The notes under the pieces were generated by a model. That model was not told where the DNA came from. It worked only from the letters and a program-made list of their open reading frames with translations, and ran no database searches. Source: CAYTPI01 sp964439625 (GTDB lineage: Bacteria > Chloroflexota > Anaerolineae > Aggregatilineales > UBA3940). From it: DNA of 64,000 bases. Both the position numbers and the translations under genes were made by a program. The stretch lies in contig CAYTPI010000001.1 of the NCBI GenBank assembly GCA_964439625.1, positions 186,001 to 250,000 of the forward strand, written 5' to 3'. Every line of letters begins with the position of its first letter. Within the stretch, counting starts at the first letter, position 1. Positions 1-8,924 of the stretch are shown here, piece by piece.

Positions 1-81
1 ATTGTTCTGATTTAGCGTCTATAGCTTGATTGCTAAAATGAAAACAGTGGGTGTTTAGACACTACCGATGAAAAGATCATA

Positions 82-109
82 AGAGGCCCGTCATATCTGG
101 CGGGCCTCT
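82..109 (-). terminator. Strong hairpin, likely terminator of the leftward small ORF
   Basis: AGAGGCCCG and CGGGCCTCT form a perfect 9-bp GC-rich stem around a 10-base loop. Read leftward it lies about 30 bases after the stop of the small leftward frame and is followed by a modest T-rich stretch (GATCTTTTC). Read rightward there is no T run. It could also end a gene lying left of the window. Confidence 0.5.
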
Positions 110-138
110 CGCGTTGTAACTAACTCAGTCGAGTGTGT

Positions 139-386
139 TTACTGGGCGGTAATTTTAACCATGACAATGTCCGCGACGGATGGATAGGTAAAGTTATTGG
201 CAAGGCGCACCACGCCATTCTCAGCGGCACCAACATTGCTACCTAAGTGAATTTGGTTGGGCCAGTAGTCTGTAGTCTCTCTTGGACGAATGCGCGGCTG
301 CCTGTGAACAAGGCGGTTGCTATTACTAGCGTGATGCCTGCAATGGCTGCAAACCAGAAGCGATTGTGCCTATCGATACGAATCAT
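139..386 (-). pseudogene. Small secreted or membrane-anchored protein, apparently frameshifted
   Basis: On the minus strand an ATG at 386 opens a frame with a convincing N-terminal hydrophobic helix (WFAAIAGITLVIATALFTG) that stops after 48 residues. Another frame then carries protein-like sequence (DYWPNQIHLGSNVGAAENG, then NNFTYPSVADIVMVKITAQ) ending at 139. Together they would make a roughly 80-residue exported protein interrupted by one or more indels. The family is not recognised. A 7-base tandem repeat lies in the region (265-278), but removing one copy does not join the two frames. It may be a decayed gene, a sequencing error, or two unrelated frames. Confidence 0.35.
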
Positions 387-477
387 TTAAAGATATTCTT
401 AAGTTATGGGGATCGGAAAAAGATAGTCTGGGTGGACTAGCCTCACAGTGACCATCTGCACAAAGCTAGGTTTGTGT

Positions 478-483
478 TAAACT
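478..483 (+). promoter_or_regulatory. -10 element of a probable leaderless murC promoter
   Basis: TAAACT lies 6 bases before the murC ATG at 490, and no Shine-Dalgarno sequence is visible. A start of transcription at or next to the ATG is therefore likely. No convincing -35 box is seen. Confidence 0.35.
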
Positions 484-489
484 ATCATT

Positions 490-1914
490 ATGAGTGCAAC
501 GCAAACACAAATACTACGGCGCGGTGCCAGAGTGCACATTATGGGCATTGGCGGCTTTGGCATGAGTGCTATTGCTCGTGTGATGCACGGGCAGGGTTAT
601 CAAGTATCCGGCTGTGATGTACAAGCGTCACCATTGATCAATGAGTTGCGTAAGCTGAGCATCTTGATTGACATCGGTCACGATCAGTCGCATGTCTCCA
701 CCTACAATACCGATGCTTTGGTTGTGTCGTCCGCCATTCCGAACGATCATCCTGAGATTAACGCAGCTCATCAGCGTGGTATTCCCGTCTTTAAACGCAG
801 CGATATTCTTGATATTCTCCTGCGAGACAAGAAAACTGTGGCGGTTGCGGGAACCCATGGCAAAACAACCACGACTTCCATGATCGCCTATATCCTTACG
901 GAAGCTGGTAAAGACCCTAGCTATATCGTCGGTGGGATAATGACCAATACAGGCACCAATGCCAAAGCAGGTAGTGGTGACGTTTTTGTGATTGAAGCGG
1001 ACGAGTACGATGGTATGTTCCTCGGCTTAACGCCTTCTGTTGTCGTGTTGACGTCGCTTGAGATGGATCACCCGGATATGTTCGACTCAATTGTGGATGT
1101 CCGTAAGCTCTTTTTACGTTTTTTGGAAAGACTGCCAGATGATGGCTTGTTGATTGCCAGCCATGACTCAGCCGAAACCCTCAAGCTGGTCAAAGATCGG
1201 CAATTATTTGATAAGCCAGCCTACAGCTATGGGCTGGAAGGCGGTATGTGGCGTGCTGATAAAGTTCGCATCAGTTCTTTTGGTAAGATGGAATTTTTTG
1301 CCCAACGGCTGGGTTTCGATGTAGAACAAGTCGCAATGGATGTCTATGGAACGCATAACGCGCAAAATGCGCTCGCCGCCATTGCCGCTTGCGTTGAATT
1401 GGGTGTTGAAGTTAAGAGTGCTGTCAATGCCTTGAGTACCTTTAAAGGCGTGGGGCGTCGTTTCGAAATCGTCACAGAAGCCCTTGGTGTTACAGTTCTA
1501 GATGATTACGCCCATCACCCGACCGCTATCAAGTCAACGTTGCAGGCGGTGCGTAATCGCTACCCTAACGGTGACACCTGGGCGATTTGGCAGCCGCATA
1601 CCTTTAGCCGAACACGTGCGCTGTTGAATGACTTCCTCGCTAGTTTTGACTTAGCTGACCATCTGATTATCACAGATATTTACCGTTCGCGTGACACGGA
1701 AACCTACGGTATCTCGCCAGAGTATCTCCTCGAACAGTTCGTTCACCGCGATACTCGCCACTACAGTGATATGTCCTATATCGCTGATTATGTCGCCAAA
1801 CGTGTGCGGCCTCAAGATACAGTTATTGTGATGTCCGCCGGAGACGCTACCCAGATCGCGCGTTCAATTGCCAAACAGCTCGAAGATAAGCAGGCGCAAC
1901 AGGCGCAAACTTGA
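490..1914 (+). CDS. murC: UDP-N-acetylmuramate--L-alanine ligase (MurC)
   Basis: This cytoplasmic ligase adds L-alanine to UDP-MurNAc using ATP, the first peptide step of peptidoglycan synthesis. The 474 residues show the family order: an N-terminal Rossmann-like UDP-binding domain (HIMGIGGFGMSAIA, about 16-29), the central ATP-binding loop GTHGKTT (121-127), the EADEYD acidic motif, and a C-terminal ligase domain with DDYAHHPTAI. Length is normal for MurC (450-490). The EADEYD and MDHPD motifs also resemble Mpl, the murein-peptide ligase paralogue, so a recycling role cannot be excluded. No other mur or fts genes are adjacent; the next two genes encode small membrane proteins, and the first overlaps this stop codon. 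A -10-like element just before the ATG suggests a leaderless message. Confidence 0.88.
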   Translation: MSATQTQILRRGARVHIMGIGGFGMSAIARVMHGQGYQVSGCDVQASPLINELRKLSILIDIGHDQSHVSTYNTDALVVSSAIPNDHPEINAAHQRGIPVFKRSDILDILLRDKKTVAVAGTHGKTTTTSMIAYILTEAGKDPSYIVGGIMTNTGTNAKAGSGDVFVIEADEYDGMFLGLTPSVVVLTSLEMDHPDMFDSIVDVRKLFLRFLERLPDDGLLIASHDSAETLKLVKDRQLFDKPAYSYGLEGGMWRADKVRISSFGKMEFFAQRLGFDVEQVAMDVYGTHNAQNALAAIAACVELGVEVKSAVNALSTFKGVGRRFEIVTEALGVTVLDDYAHHPTAIKSTLQAVRNRYPNGDTWAIWQPHTFSRTRALLNDFLASFDLADHLIITDIYRSRDTETYGISPEYLLEQFVHRDTRHYSDMSYIADYVAKRVRPQDTVIVMSAGDATQIARSIAKQLEDKQAQQAQT

Positions 1915-2285
1915 GCCCTGCACGCGTTAAGATCATTCAGGCCGGGTCAGATATTATTCTCGGTTGGATTTGCCTCGTAGTGAGTACCTATCTCTTTGTG
2001 TTTCAGGAAATGGTTATTTTGCCGATCATCTTGAGTGGTGCATCCGTGCTGGTTGCTGTTGTTCCACCGTATTTTCGTAAGGCGTTTGAAATCAACGCGA
2101 TCCTAGTATTTGGTAGTAGTATTACCGCTGTTGTGACAGTCACCATTGGCGTCTACCTGACGCTGCGAGCCAACCTTATTGGAGAAATATTTATGCTGGT
2201 AAATTACCTGCTAGCCTTGGTCTTGTTGATTTATGTCTTAGGTTTGGTGATGAAGATGGTCGGTTCGCTGTTGGATGAACTTTAG
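1911..2285 (+). CDS. Small four-helix membrane protein, function unknown
   Basis: A 124-residue protein with about four hydrophobic segments (around 12-30, 35-55, 63-85 and 92-118) and little soluble sequence. Translation probably starts at the TTG that overlaps the murC stop (TTGA), which implies coupled translation with murC. The family is not recognised. The next small membrane protein starts 10 bases downstream, so the three genes look like one transcript. A role in the cell envelope is only a guess from context. Confidence 0.6.
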   Translation: MSPARVKIIQAGSDIILGWICLVVSTYLFVFQEMVILPIILSGASVLVAVVPPYFRKAFEINAILVFGSSITAVVTVTIGVYLTLRANLIGEIFMLVNYLLALVLLIYVLGLVMKMVGSLLDEL

Positions 2286-2294
2286 GCTTCGCCT

Positions 2295-2804
2295 ATGCGT
2301 GACATAGACCTTGCTACAGATGAACATCACGCCCAAATTCGCTCGATGTCAGCAGTGGTTCGGTGGCTGTTGATCAGTCAATTGGTGCTTGGCGTTGCGT
2401 GGTTGTTTGGGAGCATCAGCGTACAATTAACCACGGCTAACCTCCCAATCGTGCTCGGTCTCGCGCTGGCGGCGGTCAATATTCCTACAATGGCTCGGCT
2501 CGCAGCTTTTGAACTTCAACGTACCATTGTTGATTATCAGCGGCAGGCTGTACCCGAAGATGACGCAGACAGCCGTGATCAACTAAAAGTTGTATTTGAG
2601 CGCTTGAAGGTTTTACGCCGTAGTTGGGTTGGGCGTACAGGCGTTGCCTTCATTGGATCAGCAGGCCTTGCAACGGCAACTGTGATTATCTCGACATCAC
2701 TCCCTTCAATCACCATACTGCCGCTTGCTATCTTATGGGCACTGGCTGCTTATATATTACTCCGTCTCTGTTCAGACGTCCGAACTATCCTCAGCAGCAG
2801 CTAA
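2295..2804 (+). CDS. Membrane protein with a helical cytoplasmic loop, function unknown
   Basis: A 169-residue protein with two N-terminal transmembrane helices (about 24-42 and 48-68), a charged and probably helical middle region (about 70-115, rich in Arg, Glu and Gln) and two C-terminal helices (about 117-136 and 140-160). The family is not recognised. It follows the preceding membrane protein by 10 bases and probably ends the murC transcript. Confidence 0.55.
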   Translation: MRDIDLATDEHHAQIRSMSAVVRWLLISQLVLGVAWLFGSISVQLTTANLPIVLGLALAAVNIPTMARLAAFELQRTIVDYQRQAVPEDDADSRDQLKVVFERLKVLRRSWVGRTGVAFIGSAGLATATVIISTSLPSITILPLAILWALAAYILLRLCSDVRTILSSS

Positions 2805-2945
2805 GTTCCGCTGTATTTTTCGGTTAATTTCAACTTATTACACAATGAAGCCGCATATGACTAGGGTGCGTCTGATTCACCAACGTCACGTAAGATTCAC
2901 ATTTGTGATATTTATTCAATAAACCAAATTTATCTGATGAACTTC

Positions 2946-2973
2946 TTGACATGTTTTTAACAAGCTATTACAT
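2946..2973 (+). promoter_or_regulatory. Candidate promoter of the ammonium transporter gene
   Basis: TTGACA (2946-2951), 16 bases, then TTACAT (2968-2973). It lies in the 234-base gap before the transporter; a purine-rich ribosome-binding stretch (AAAAAGGGGGAAAA) precedes the ATG at 3039. The rest of the gap is AT-rich and shows no other feature. Confidence 0.4.
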
Positions 2974-3038
2974 TTTCTCACAATTAACTGATAGTTCCTT
3001 TCCATATTCATTTCTTCAGTAAAAAGGGGGAAAATTCT

Positions 3039-4385
3039 ATGTCTGAAAGAATCCTTAAAGCGCTTCTCCGTGCACTGCCAATCGCAATTATTATTGCGCT
3101 GGTAGCCGTCGGGGCGGCCTTTGGTCAAGATGGCGTAAGCAACGACGAGTTAGCCTACGCACTTGACAACATTGTATTGTTCATCGCTGCAGTACTCGTG
3201 TTCTTCATGCAGGCTGGTTTTGCGATGCTTGAGGCTGGTCTTAATGAGTCAAAGAACACCATCAATATTTTGATGAAGAACTTTTTGGACCTCAGTCTCG
3301 GTGTTCTGCTGTACTTCGTCATTGGTTACGGTATCATGTACCCGGGTGAGTTCAACGGTTATATTGGTTTCGCGGGCGTTGGTATCGGCGGAGCTGGTGT
3401 TGAAGCACTGCCGGGTGCCCTTAACCTTCAAGTTGACTGGTTGTTCCAAGTCGCATTCGCGGCAACCGCTGCCACCATCGTTTCTGGTGCTGTCGCGGGC
3501 CGTATGAAGTTCGGCGCATACCTCATTTACACCATCTTCCTGACAGGTCTGATTTACCCAATCAGCGGTTCGTGGAAGTGGGGCGGTGGTTGGCTAGATG
3601 CCATGGGCTTCTATGACTTCGCTGGTTCAATTGTGGTACACGCGGTCGGTGGCTTTGCTGGCTTAGCGGGTGCCGTCGTCTTGGGACCGCGTATTGGCAG
3701 GTTCAATGAAGATGGTTCTGCTAATGAACTACCAGCCAGTAACATGGGGATCGCCATGCTCGGTGTCCTCATCCTGTGGATCGGTTGGTACGGCTTTAAC
3801 CCAGGGTCACAACTTGCCTTTGCTGGCGCTGCCAACACAGATGCCACCATGTTGATTGCAGCCAATACAACGCTAGCTGCTGCCCTTGGTACGATTGCCG
3901 CTATGCTCGGCAGTTGGGCAATTGAGGGCAAGCCTAAGCTTGGCTACTCTATCAACGGTGCGCTGGCTGGCTTGGTAGGTATTACCGCCAACTGTGACGG
4001 TGTCACCAACAGTGAGGCCATCATCATTGGTGCCATCGCGGGTATTCTTGTCATCGCGGGTATGAAAATGCTTGAGGCTGCCAAGATTGATGACCCAGTC
4101 GGTGCATGGCCAGTGCATGGTCTATGTGGTGTCTGGGGTGGTGTTGCAACTGGTATCTTTGCCGGCCCAGCCGCCTATGGCGCTGGTGTTGCTGGTATCG
4201 GTGTCCAAATCTTAGCTTCAGTCGTTATCCCAGTGTGGGCCTTTGTTACCATGTTCATTTTGTTCTCAATCTTGAAGGCCGCTGGTTACCTGCGTGTCTC
4301 CGAGGCTGAAGAAATGGCTGGCCTTGACGGTACCGAGCACGGTGAAGCTGCCTACGCAGTGCCAGTCCCAGCAGCTGGTGACTAA
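3039..4385 (+). CDS. amtB: Ammonium transporter (Amt family)
   Basis: This trimeric inner-membrane channel takes up ammonium. The 448 residues begin with a hydrophobic segment ending in AAFGQDG, which may be a cleaved signal or the first helix, followed by the Amt core (FMQAGFAMLEAG, NILMKNFLD). The two pore histidines are visible in DFAGSIVVHAVGG and in WPVHGLCGVWGG, matching the twin-His of Amt proteins. Length fits the family. Amt genes are often paired with a PII gene (glnK); none is adjacent here, so regulation through PII would have to come from elsewhere in the genome. The gene stands alone behind its own promoter. Confidence 0.93.
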   Translation: MSERILKALLRALPIAIIIALVAVGAAFGQDGVSNDELAYALDNIVLFIAAVLVFFMQAGFAMLEAGLNESKNTINILMKNFLDLSLGVLLYFVIGYGIMYPGEFNGYIGFAGVGIGGAGVEALPGALNLQVDWLFQVAFAATAATIVSGAVAGRMKFGAYLIYTIFLTGLIYPISGSWKWGGGWLDAMGFYDFAGSIVVHAVGGFAGLAGAVVLGPRIGRFNEDGSANELPASNMGIAMLGVLILWIGWYGFNPGSQLAFAGAANTDATMLIAANTTLAAALGTIAAMLGSWAIEGKPKLGYSINGALAGLVGITANCDGVTNSEAIIIGAIAGILVIAGMKMLEAAKIDDPVGAWPVHGLCGVWGGVATGIFAGPAAYGAGVAGIGVQILASVVIPVWAFVTMFILFSILKAAGYLRVSEAEEMAGLDGTEHGEAAYAVPVPAAGD

Positions 4386-4398
4386 GTATAGTTAAGCT

Positions 4399-4415
4399 CG
4401 TACTCATTGAGTACG
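4399..4415 (+). terminator. Hairpin after the ammonium transporter gene
   Basis: CGTACTC and GAGTACG form a perfect 7-bp stem with a 3-base loop, 13 bases after the stop codon. No T tract follows. It lies between convergent genes and could act in both directions. A second inverted repeat (TCGAAATG at 4453-4460, CATTTCGA at 4481-4488) spans the end of the convergent gene. Confidence 0.4.
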
Positions 4416-4462
4416 TGTATCGATAATCGCCTCTAGTTTACGCCACAGAACGTCGAAATGGG

Positions 4463-5434
4463 TCAACTGCCAGGTTGGCTCATTTCGATCCTGCCGCTAT
4501 CCACCCCTTTGTTCTGTGCGTTGACCTCAACCCATTGGTTTTGTTCAGGCCCCAATTCGATATCGTTTTGCGCCGCGTGACGCAGCCCCTCAAGTTGCTC
4601 CAGCGCCCAGCGCTGCCCAGCTCGGTATACGTTGAGGGGTACGACATAATATTCTGCCATCTTTTCCTCGTCCTGAATGTCATCAATACCCATGTTAGCA
4701 AAGGCCGATTGTATATCTGCGTCTAAGTTGAAGCGCCCGTCGTAGCGCGTGCCATCGGGCATCGTGGTGCCTTTCAGGCCACGGGTGAGGCAGAGTGAGG
4801 CATCATTAAGACCTTCGACCCCTTCAAGGTTGCAGCCCGGCATATTGGCATCTGTTAGGTCGATGAAGGCCATCTGCGCCCCGCGGAAGTCAGCCCCGTT
4901 CAGTTTCGCACCGGATAGATTAGCCTTGTACAAATTAGCCCCGCGTAAATCTGCCCGGTACATGCGGGTGTTCGAAAGGTCTGCCCGGGATAGATAGGCG
5001 TCTTTTAAGTCTGCTTTTGTGAAGTTCGCCTCGGCGCAGGTGCCATCAGTTAACCAACCATGGTCGCGCAATTCTTCACAAGCACGCTTGGCTTCTGCAT
5101 TGACACTACTCGCCATCCGCCGGAGCAGGGAGCGCTTCTGTTCCTGTTCTTGCTCGCGGGCGCGTTCCTCGGCGCGGGCTTTTGCTTCACGCGCCTCACG
5201 GCGGCGGTTGAGGTTATCAATGATCAGCACTGTGATCGCGATGCTTGCCAACTCCGATGAGACATTGGCGTAAAAGTCACTGATCAGCTTACCAACATTG
5301 ACTGGGCCACCATGTAGCTGGTTATAACCATAGACACCACTCAGCAGCGCCAAGATCAACAAAACAAGGCCGACTTTCCATGTGACCCACCAATCTAAAA
5401 ACTGCGTTACCCGTCTCGACATCTTTGCTGCCAT
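4463..5434 (-). CDS. Membrane-anchored pentapeptide-repeat protein
   Basis: The 323 residues start with two hydrophobic helices (about 17-40 and 55-72), then a highly charged, probably coiled-coil segment (about 73-105, rich in Arg, Glu and Gln). A run of pentapeptide repeats follows, of the A(D/N)LXX type (about 135-215: ADLKDAYLSRADLSNTRMYR and so on), which fold into a right-handed beta helix. The last 110 residues are acidic and carry no recognised domain. The molecular role is unknown; pentapeptide proteins range from structural scaffolds to DNA mimics. The membrane anchor plus coiled coil argues for a scaffold at the membrane. It is transcribed alone, convergent with the ammonium transporter gene. 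Confidence 0.8.
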   Translation of the reverse strand: MAAKMSRRVTQFLDWWVTWKVGLVLLILALLSGVYGYNQLHGGPVNVGKLISDFYANVSSELASIAITVLIIDNLNRRREAREAKARAEERAREQEQEQKRSLLRRMASSVNAEAKRACEELRDHGWLTDGTCAEANFTKADLKDAYLSRADLSNTRMYRADLRGANLYKANLSGAKLNGADFRGAQMAFIDLTDANMPGCNLEGVEGLNDASLCLTRGLKGTTMPDGTRYDGRFNLDADIQSAFANMGIDDIQDEEKMAEYYVVPLNVYRAGQRWALEQLEGLRHAAQNDIELGPEQNQWVEVNAQNKGVDSGRIEMSQPGS

Positions 5435-5553
5435 GCAATTTCCCCCTATCTCTCATATCATTGCTACAATCTTGCCTCAAAGGTACCACCGTGATGTGAC
5501 AGGTGCGATCACAGCCGCGCATTGTAGCATGTTTGGTTTATGTAAGGATGCGC

Positions 5554-5559
5554 TATACT
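5554..5559 (+). promoter_or_regulatory. -10 element before the SDR gene
   Basis: TATACT, 38 bases before the ATG at 5598; the ribosome-binding site GAGGAG lies between them. A poor -35 candidate (TTTGGT, 5532-5537) is 16 bases upstream. Confidence 0.4.
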
Positions 5560-5597
5560 GACTCACCAAGATCACATCAAAGAGAGGAGAACGGATT

Positions 5598-6362
5598 ATG
5601 GGGATGTTAGATGGAAAAATTGCATTAGTCACCGGAGGAGGCGGTGGCATCGGGAATGCGGCTGCCATTAGGCTCGCCAGTGAAGGAGCGACTGTCGCTA
5701 TTCTGGGCCGCACTGAAGCCAAGCTGCAAGCTGCCGTCCAAGCGGTTGAAGCTGCGGGCGCAGGCAAAGCGATTTATGTCGTTGCGGATATTCAATATCC
5801 GGCTCAAGTTGAGCAGGCAATCAATGAAGCGGTAAAGCAGTTAGGTGCTTTACACATCGTATTCGCTAATGCTGGTATCAACGGTAAGTGGGCACCGATT
5901 GACGAGATTACCCCGGAGGATTTTCAGCGGGTGGTCAACATTAACTTGAGCGGTACATTTTACACATTGAAGTATGCCGTGCCACACATCCGAGAAGCGG
6001 GCGGTGGTTCGATCATCGTTACGTCATCCGTCAACGGCACGCGTATTTTTAGCAACACGGGGGCGACTCCGTATGCTTCGACCAAAGCCGGGCAGATAGG
6101 TATGACCAAGATGTTGGCGCAAGAGTTGGCCCCGCAGAATATTCGCGTCAACGTAATTTGCCCTGGCCCCATCGATACCGGGATTAACGCCAAGACCGAA
6201 GGCGAAAACCGCAAGAAAGAACCCGTGCCCTTGAACAACGACCAGCCTGGTACGCCAGAGCAAGTCGCCGATCTGGTGTTGTTCCTTGCGTCTGATATGT
6301 CCGATTTCATCACGGGTACGGAGATGTGGATCGATGGTGCTCAATCACTTGTGATGGGGTAA
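5598..6362 (+). CDS. Short-chain dehydrogenase/reductase
   Basis: A classical SDR of 254 residues acting on an unknown alcohol or ketone with NAD(P)H. The cofactor loop is TGGGGGIG (12-19), NAG follows at 91-93, and the catalytic set is Ser143/144, Tyr159 and Lys163 (YASTK). The C-terminal half has the usual ICPGPIDTGI and FITGTEMWIDG sequences. The start is supported by GAGGAG upstream. It resembles 3-oxoacyl-ACP-reductase-like and glucose-dehydrogenase-like SDRs; the substrate cannot be read from the sequence. It is a single-gene unit. Confidence 0.85.
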   Translation: MGMLDGKIALVTGGGGGIGNAAAIRLASEGATVAILGRTEAKLQAAVQAVEAAGAGKAIYVVADIQYPAQVEQAINEAVKQLGALHIVFANAGINGKWAPIDEITPEDFQRVVNINLSGTFYTLKYAVPHIREAGGGSIIVTSSVNGTRIFSNTGATPYASTKAGQIGMTKMLAQELAPQNIRVNVICPGPIDTGINAKTEGENRKKEPVPLNNDQPGTPEQVADLVLFLASDMSDFITGTEMWIDGAQSLVMG

Positions 6363-6388
6363 TCCTTTAAATCCCGTTGAACCTTTAC

Positions 6389-6394
6389 TATAAT
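6389..6394 (+). promoter_or_regulatory. Consensus -10 box pointing to a leaderless start at 6402
   Basis: A perfect TATAAT overlaps the first possible ATG (6393) of the next gene. The second in-frame ATG (6402) lies 7 bases after the box, where transcription would begin. This favours 6402 as the real start and a leaderless message. Confidence 0.4.
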
Positions 6395-6401
6395 GCGGCG
6401 C

Positions 6402-8177
6402 ATGTCTGAAAAACCCCACCTGAGCCGTGCACTACAACAAGCCGTGCTGCTTTTGGCGGTTGTGCTGCTGACTCTGCCATTTATTTACCCATTTGTGCAG
6501 GGGCAACACCCTGCCAGTGGCGATGGCTTGCTGAACCTGTACCGGATCGTCGCGCTCGATTTTTCTGTGAAGAATGGCGACCTCTACCCGCGCTTTGCGT
6601 CGGCCTTTCACTTTGGCTTTGGCGGCCCAAACTTCAACTATTACTCGCCGCTCTCTTATTATTTTCCGGTTTTGGCCCACCAACTAATTGGTCTGTCTTT
6701 TCCGCTGGCCTTTCGCGTATCTGTCGTCGTCTACGCACTGATTGCCGCAGCCGGTGCTTACCAACTTGGTAAGGTCTGGCAGATGCCCGCGTTGGTCACC
6801 GCGGCGGCATACCTGTATGCGCCACCCTTGTTCTCCACGTGGGATCGCATCAGTCAGCTACTGGCGTATGCCATTTTGCCTTGGTTGCTCTGGGCCTTGT
6901 GGCGTTTGGCCCAACAGCGCACCCGACTCAACGCCGCCTTTGTGACTGGGTTGTTCGCTGCGCTGCTGCTGTCGCACAATATCACGGGGTTGGTCTCGTC
7001 TGTCTTTATTGTGGCTTATGTTTTATTTCTGGCGTCCAACGCAGAAGATCGACTGTGGCCTCTCGCGTCAATGGTCGGTGCGCTAGGCACAGGCGTTATC
7101 CTAACGACATTCTTCTGGCTTCCTGCCCTCACAGAGCAACAATTTGTTCAGCTTAACCTGCTGGAGATCGAGCGTTTCGATTTTCGCAACAACTTCGTGC
7201 CCTTGGCGCAGATGTTCACCCCAAGGCAGGCGATCAGCTTAGGTCTGCCACAGTTGGTTATCGGGTTGATTGGGCTCGTCGCCGTTTTTATCGCTAACGT
7301 TGACCGCTCATGGCGCTGTCTGATGCTGTTGTTGGCTGGCTGTATTTTTGGCGCCTGCTTTCTCGCATCGAGTGCGTCACTGTGGGTCTGGGAGACGGCA
7401 CCGCTGCTTTCGATTGTGCTCTTTCCTCAGCGCTTTATGTTTGTTGCCGCGCTCTTTCTGGCACTGCTTACTGGGGCTGGGGCTTATGTTTTGTTTCATC
7501 GCTTAAACCCGACTCTTACTGCGGCTTTGAGTACGGCTTTTGTCGGCCTCATGATGTTGTATGCCTTGCCCGTCATGACGGTTGGCTACCTCACTGACGA
7601 TCAGCTTGGGGAAGTTGAAACCATTCATGACCTGCACGACTTTGAACGTGGTGGTTACCTAGGTGCCACCAGCAACGGTGAGTTCCTCCCGATTTGGGTG
7701 GAGGAACGCCCGCACAGTTGGCAGCTAACCGACCGCTTCTACACAGCAGATGCTATCTCACGGCTGCTGCCAAACGAACACGTCACAGTTGTTGCTGAGA
7801 CGTGGAACCTCAAACGTGTCGATATGAACATAATCGTCACTGAAGCGACCACGCTGCGCTTCGAATGGTTGTATTTCCCCGGTTGGCAGGCGACCATCAA
7901 TGGGCGTGCGGTGGTGCCTTACCCGATAGATGCCCAAGGGTTTGTCGCTGTCGATGTCCCAGTAGACGCCCAAACCCTGACCCTACGCTTTGGTGCTACC
8001 CCTGTCAGAATAATGGCAGTGATCAGTAGCCTAGTCGGGCTCGCCGCTTTTGCTGCCGGTCTCGTCTGGTTGCCCATTGAACGCCAGGCATCTACCCGTG
8101 CCAAACTTGAACCCCTAGTTTCCACAATACTCACCGCTGGCATTGCCATTGGTGTCTTACTCATTCGTGCCCTTTAG
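6402..8177 (+). CDS. Multi-pass membrane protein, PTPS-related / GT-C-like
   Basis: About 590 residues with an N-terminal membrane helix, a long polytopic region up to about residue 400, an extracytoplasmic beta-rich stretch (about 405-555, with EWLYFPGWQATINGRAVVPY) and one or two final helices. The WYFPGWQATINGRxV pattern is typical of large membrane proteins annotated as carrying a 6-pyruvoyl-tetrahydropterin-synthase-related domain, and of YfhO-like GT-C proteins. These are thought to transfer sugars or remodel envelope polymers, but the reaction is unknown. The GT2 gene follows by 9 bases, so the pair may move a lipid-linked sugar: GT2 loads the carrier, this protein transfers outside. 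That link is inference. An alternative ATG at 6393 lies inside a -10 box. Confidence 0.72.
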   Translation: MSEKPHLSRALQQAVLLLAVVLLTLPFIYPFVQGQHPASGDGLLNLYRIVALDFSVKNGDLYPRFASAFHFGFGGPNFNYYSPLSYYFPVLAHQLIGLSFPLAFRVSVVVYALIAAAGAYQLGKVWQMPALVTAAAYLYAPPLFSTWDRISQLLAYAILPWLLWALWRLAQQRTRLNAAFVTGLFAALLLSHNITGLVSSVFIVAYVLFLASNAEDRLWPLASMVGALGTGVILTTFFWLPALTEQQFVQLNLLEIERFDFRNNFVPLAQMFTPRQAISLGLPQLVIGLIGLVAVFIANVDRSWRCLMLLLAGCIFGACFLASSASLWVWETAPLLSIVLFPQRFMFVAALFLALLTGAGAYVLFHRLNPTLTAALSTAFVGLMMLYALPVMTVGYLTDDQLGEVETIHDLHDFERGGYLGATSNGEFLPIWVEERPHSWQLTDRFYTADAISRLLPNEHVTVVAETWNLKRVDMNIIVTEATTLRFEWLYFPGWQATINGRAVVPYPIDAQGFVAVDVPVDAQTLTLRFGATPVRIMAVISSLVGLAAFAAGLVWLPIERQASTRAKLEPLVSTILTAGIAIGVLLIRAL

Positions 8178-8186
8178 GAGATTGAC

Positions 8187-8921
8187 ATGGCGAAAGTAGT
8201 CGTCGTAATGCCCGCGTACAATGCTGCCCAAACATTGGTCTGGACGGTGGCAGCGATTCCCAAAGAGAGTGTCAGTGAAGTCATTTTGGTGGACGACGGC
8301 AGCCAAGACCAGACAGTCAAAGTGGCGAAAGAATTGGGCCTCAATGTGATCGTCCATCCGCACAATGCCGGCTACGGTGCTAACCAGAAGACCTGCTACA
8401 TGGAAGCGCTACGGCTTGGTGCCGATGTGGTGATCATGCTGCACCCAGACGGACAGTATGATCCGCAGGTAATCCCGGATATGATTGAGCCGCTAGTCAA
8501 TAGCGCGGGTGATATGGTCATGGCGTCTCGCTTCCTTGACCCACAAGGCCCGCTCAAGGGCGGCATGCCGATGTACAAATACATTGCCAACCGCTTCTTG
8601 ACCACGTTTGAGAACCTTGCCATGGGCACCCAGCTCACAGAGGCACACACAGGTTACCGGGGTTACACGCGCAAGTTCCTTGAAACTGTGCCGTTTCTGC
8701 GTAACTCCAATGACTTTGTCTTTGACTCGCAGGTGATATTTCAAGCAGCGGCTTTTGGCTTCGACATTGTCGAGGTGCCTGTCTCCACCAAATACTTCGA
8801 TGAAGCCTCATCGATCAGTTTTCAGCGCAGCGTCACCTATGGTTTGGCAACGCTCAAGGTTGCCTCACAGTACATCATGCACCGCATGGGTATTGGCAGC
8901 AATCCGATTTTTAATGAGTAG
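8187..8921 (+). CDS. Family 2 glycosyltransferase, dolichol-phosphate-mannose-synthase-like
   Basis: A 244-residue GT-A fold enzyme predicted to move a sugar from a nucleotide donor to a lipid carrier or glycan. VVVMPAYNAAQTL opens the domain, VDDGSQD is the first Asp motif, and HPDGQYDP provides the metal-binding DxD-like site. No C-terminal membrane helix is present, unlike some DPM1-type proteins. An AGGAG ribosome-binding site precedes the ATG, 9 bases after the upstream membrane gene, so the two are very probably co-transcribed. Convergent with glcF. Confidence 0.83.
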   Translation: MAKVVVVMPAYNAAQTLVWTVAAIPKESVSEVILVDDGSQDQTVKVAKELGLNVIVHPHNAGYGANQKTCYMEALRLGADVVIMLHPDGQYDPQVIPDMIEPLVNSAGDMVMASRFLDPQGPLKGGMPMYKYIANRFLTTFENLAMGTQLTEAHTGYRGYTRKFLETVPFLRNSNDFVFDSQVIFQAAAFGFDIVEVPVSTKYFDEASSISFQRSVTYGLATLKVASQYIMHRMGIGSNPIFNE

Positions 8922-8924
8922 GGC

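Noticed and set aside
265..278. Second 7-bp tandem repeat (GTAGTCT twice) as the cause of the frameshift in the small leftward gene
   Set aside because: Removing one copy does not join the two frames, so it is not the lesion; may be chance.
490..1914. Calling the first ligase Mpl instead of MurC
   Set aside because: Length and most motifs fit MurC; the EADEYD variant alone is not decisive, so it is noted only as an alternative.
5960..6344. Long leftward frames opposite the SDR gene
   Set aside because: Complementary-strand artefacts of a clear SDR gene; they lack start signals.
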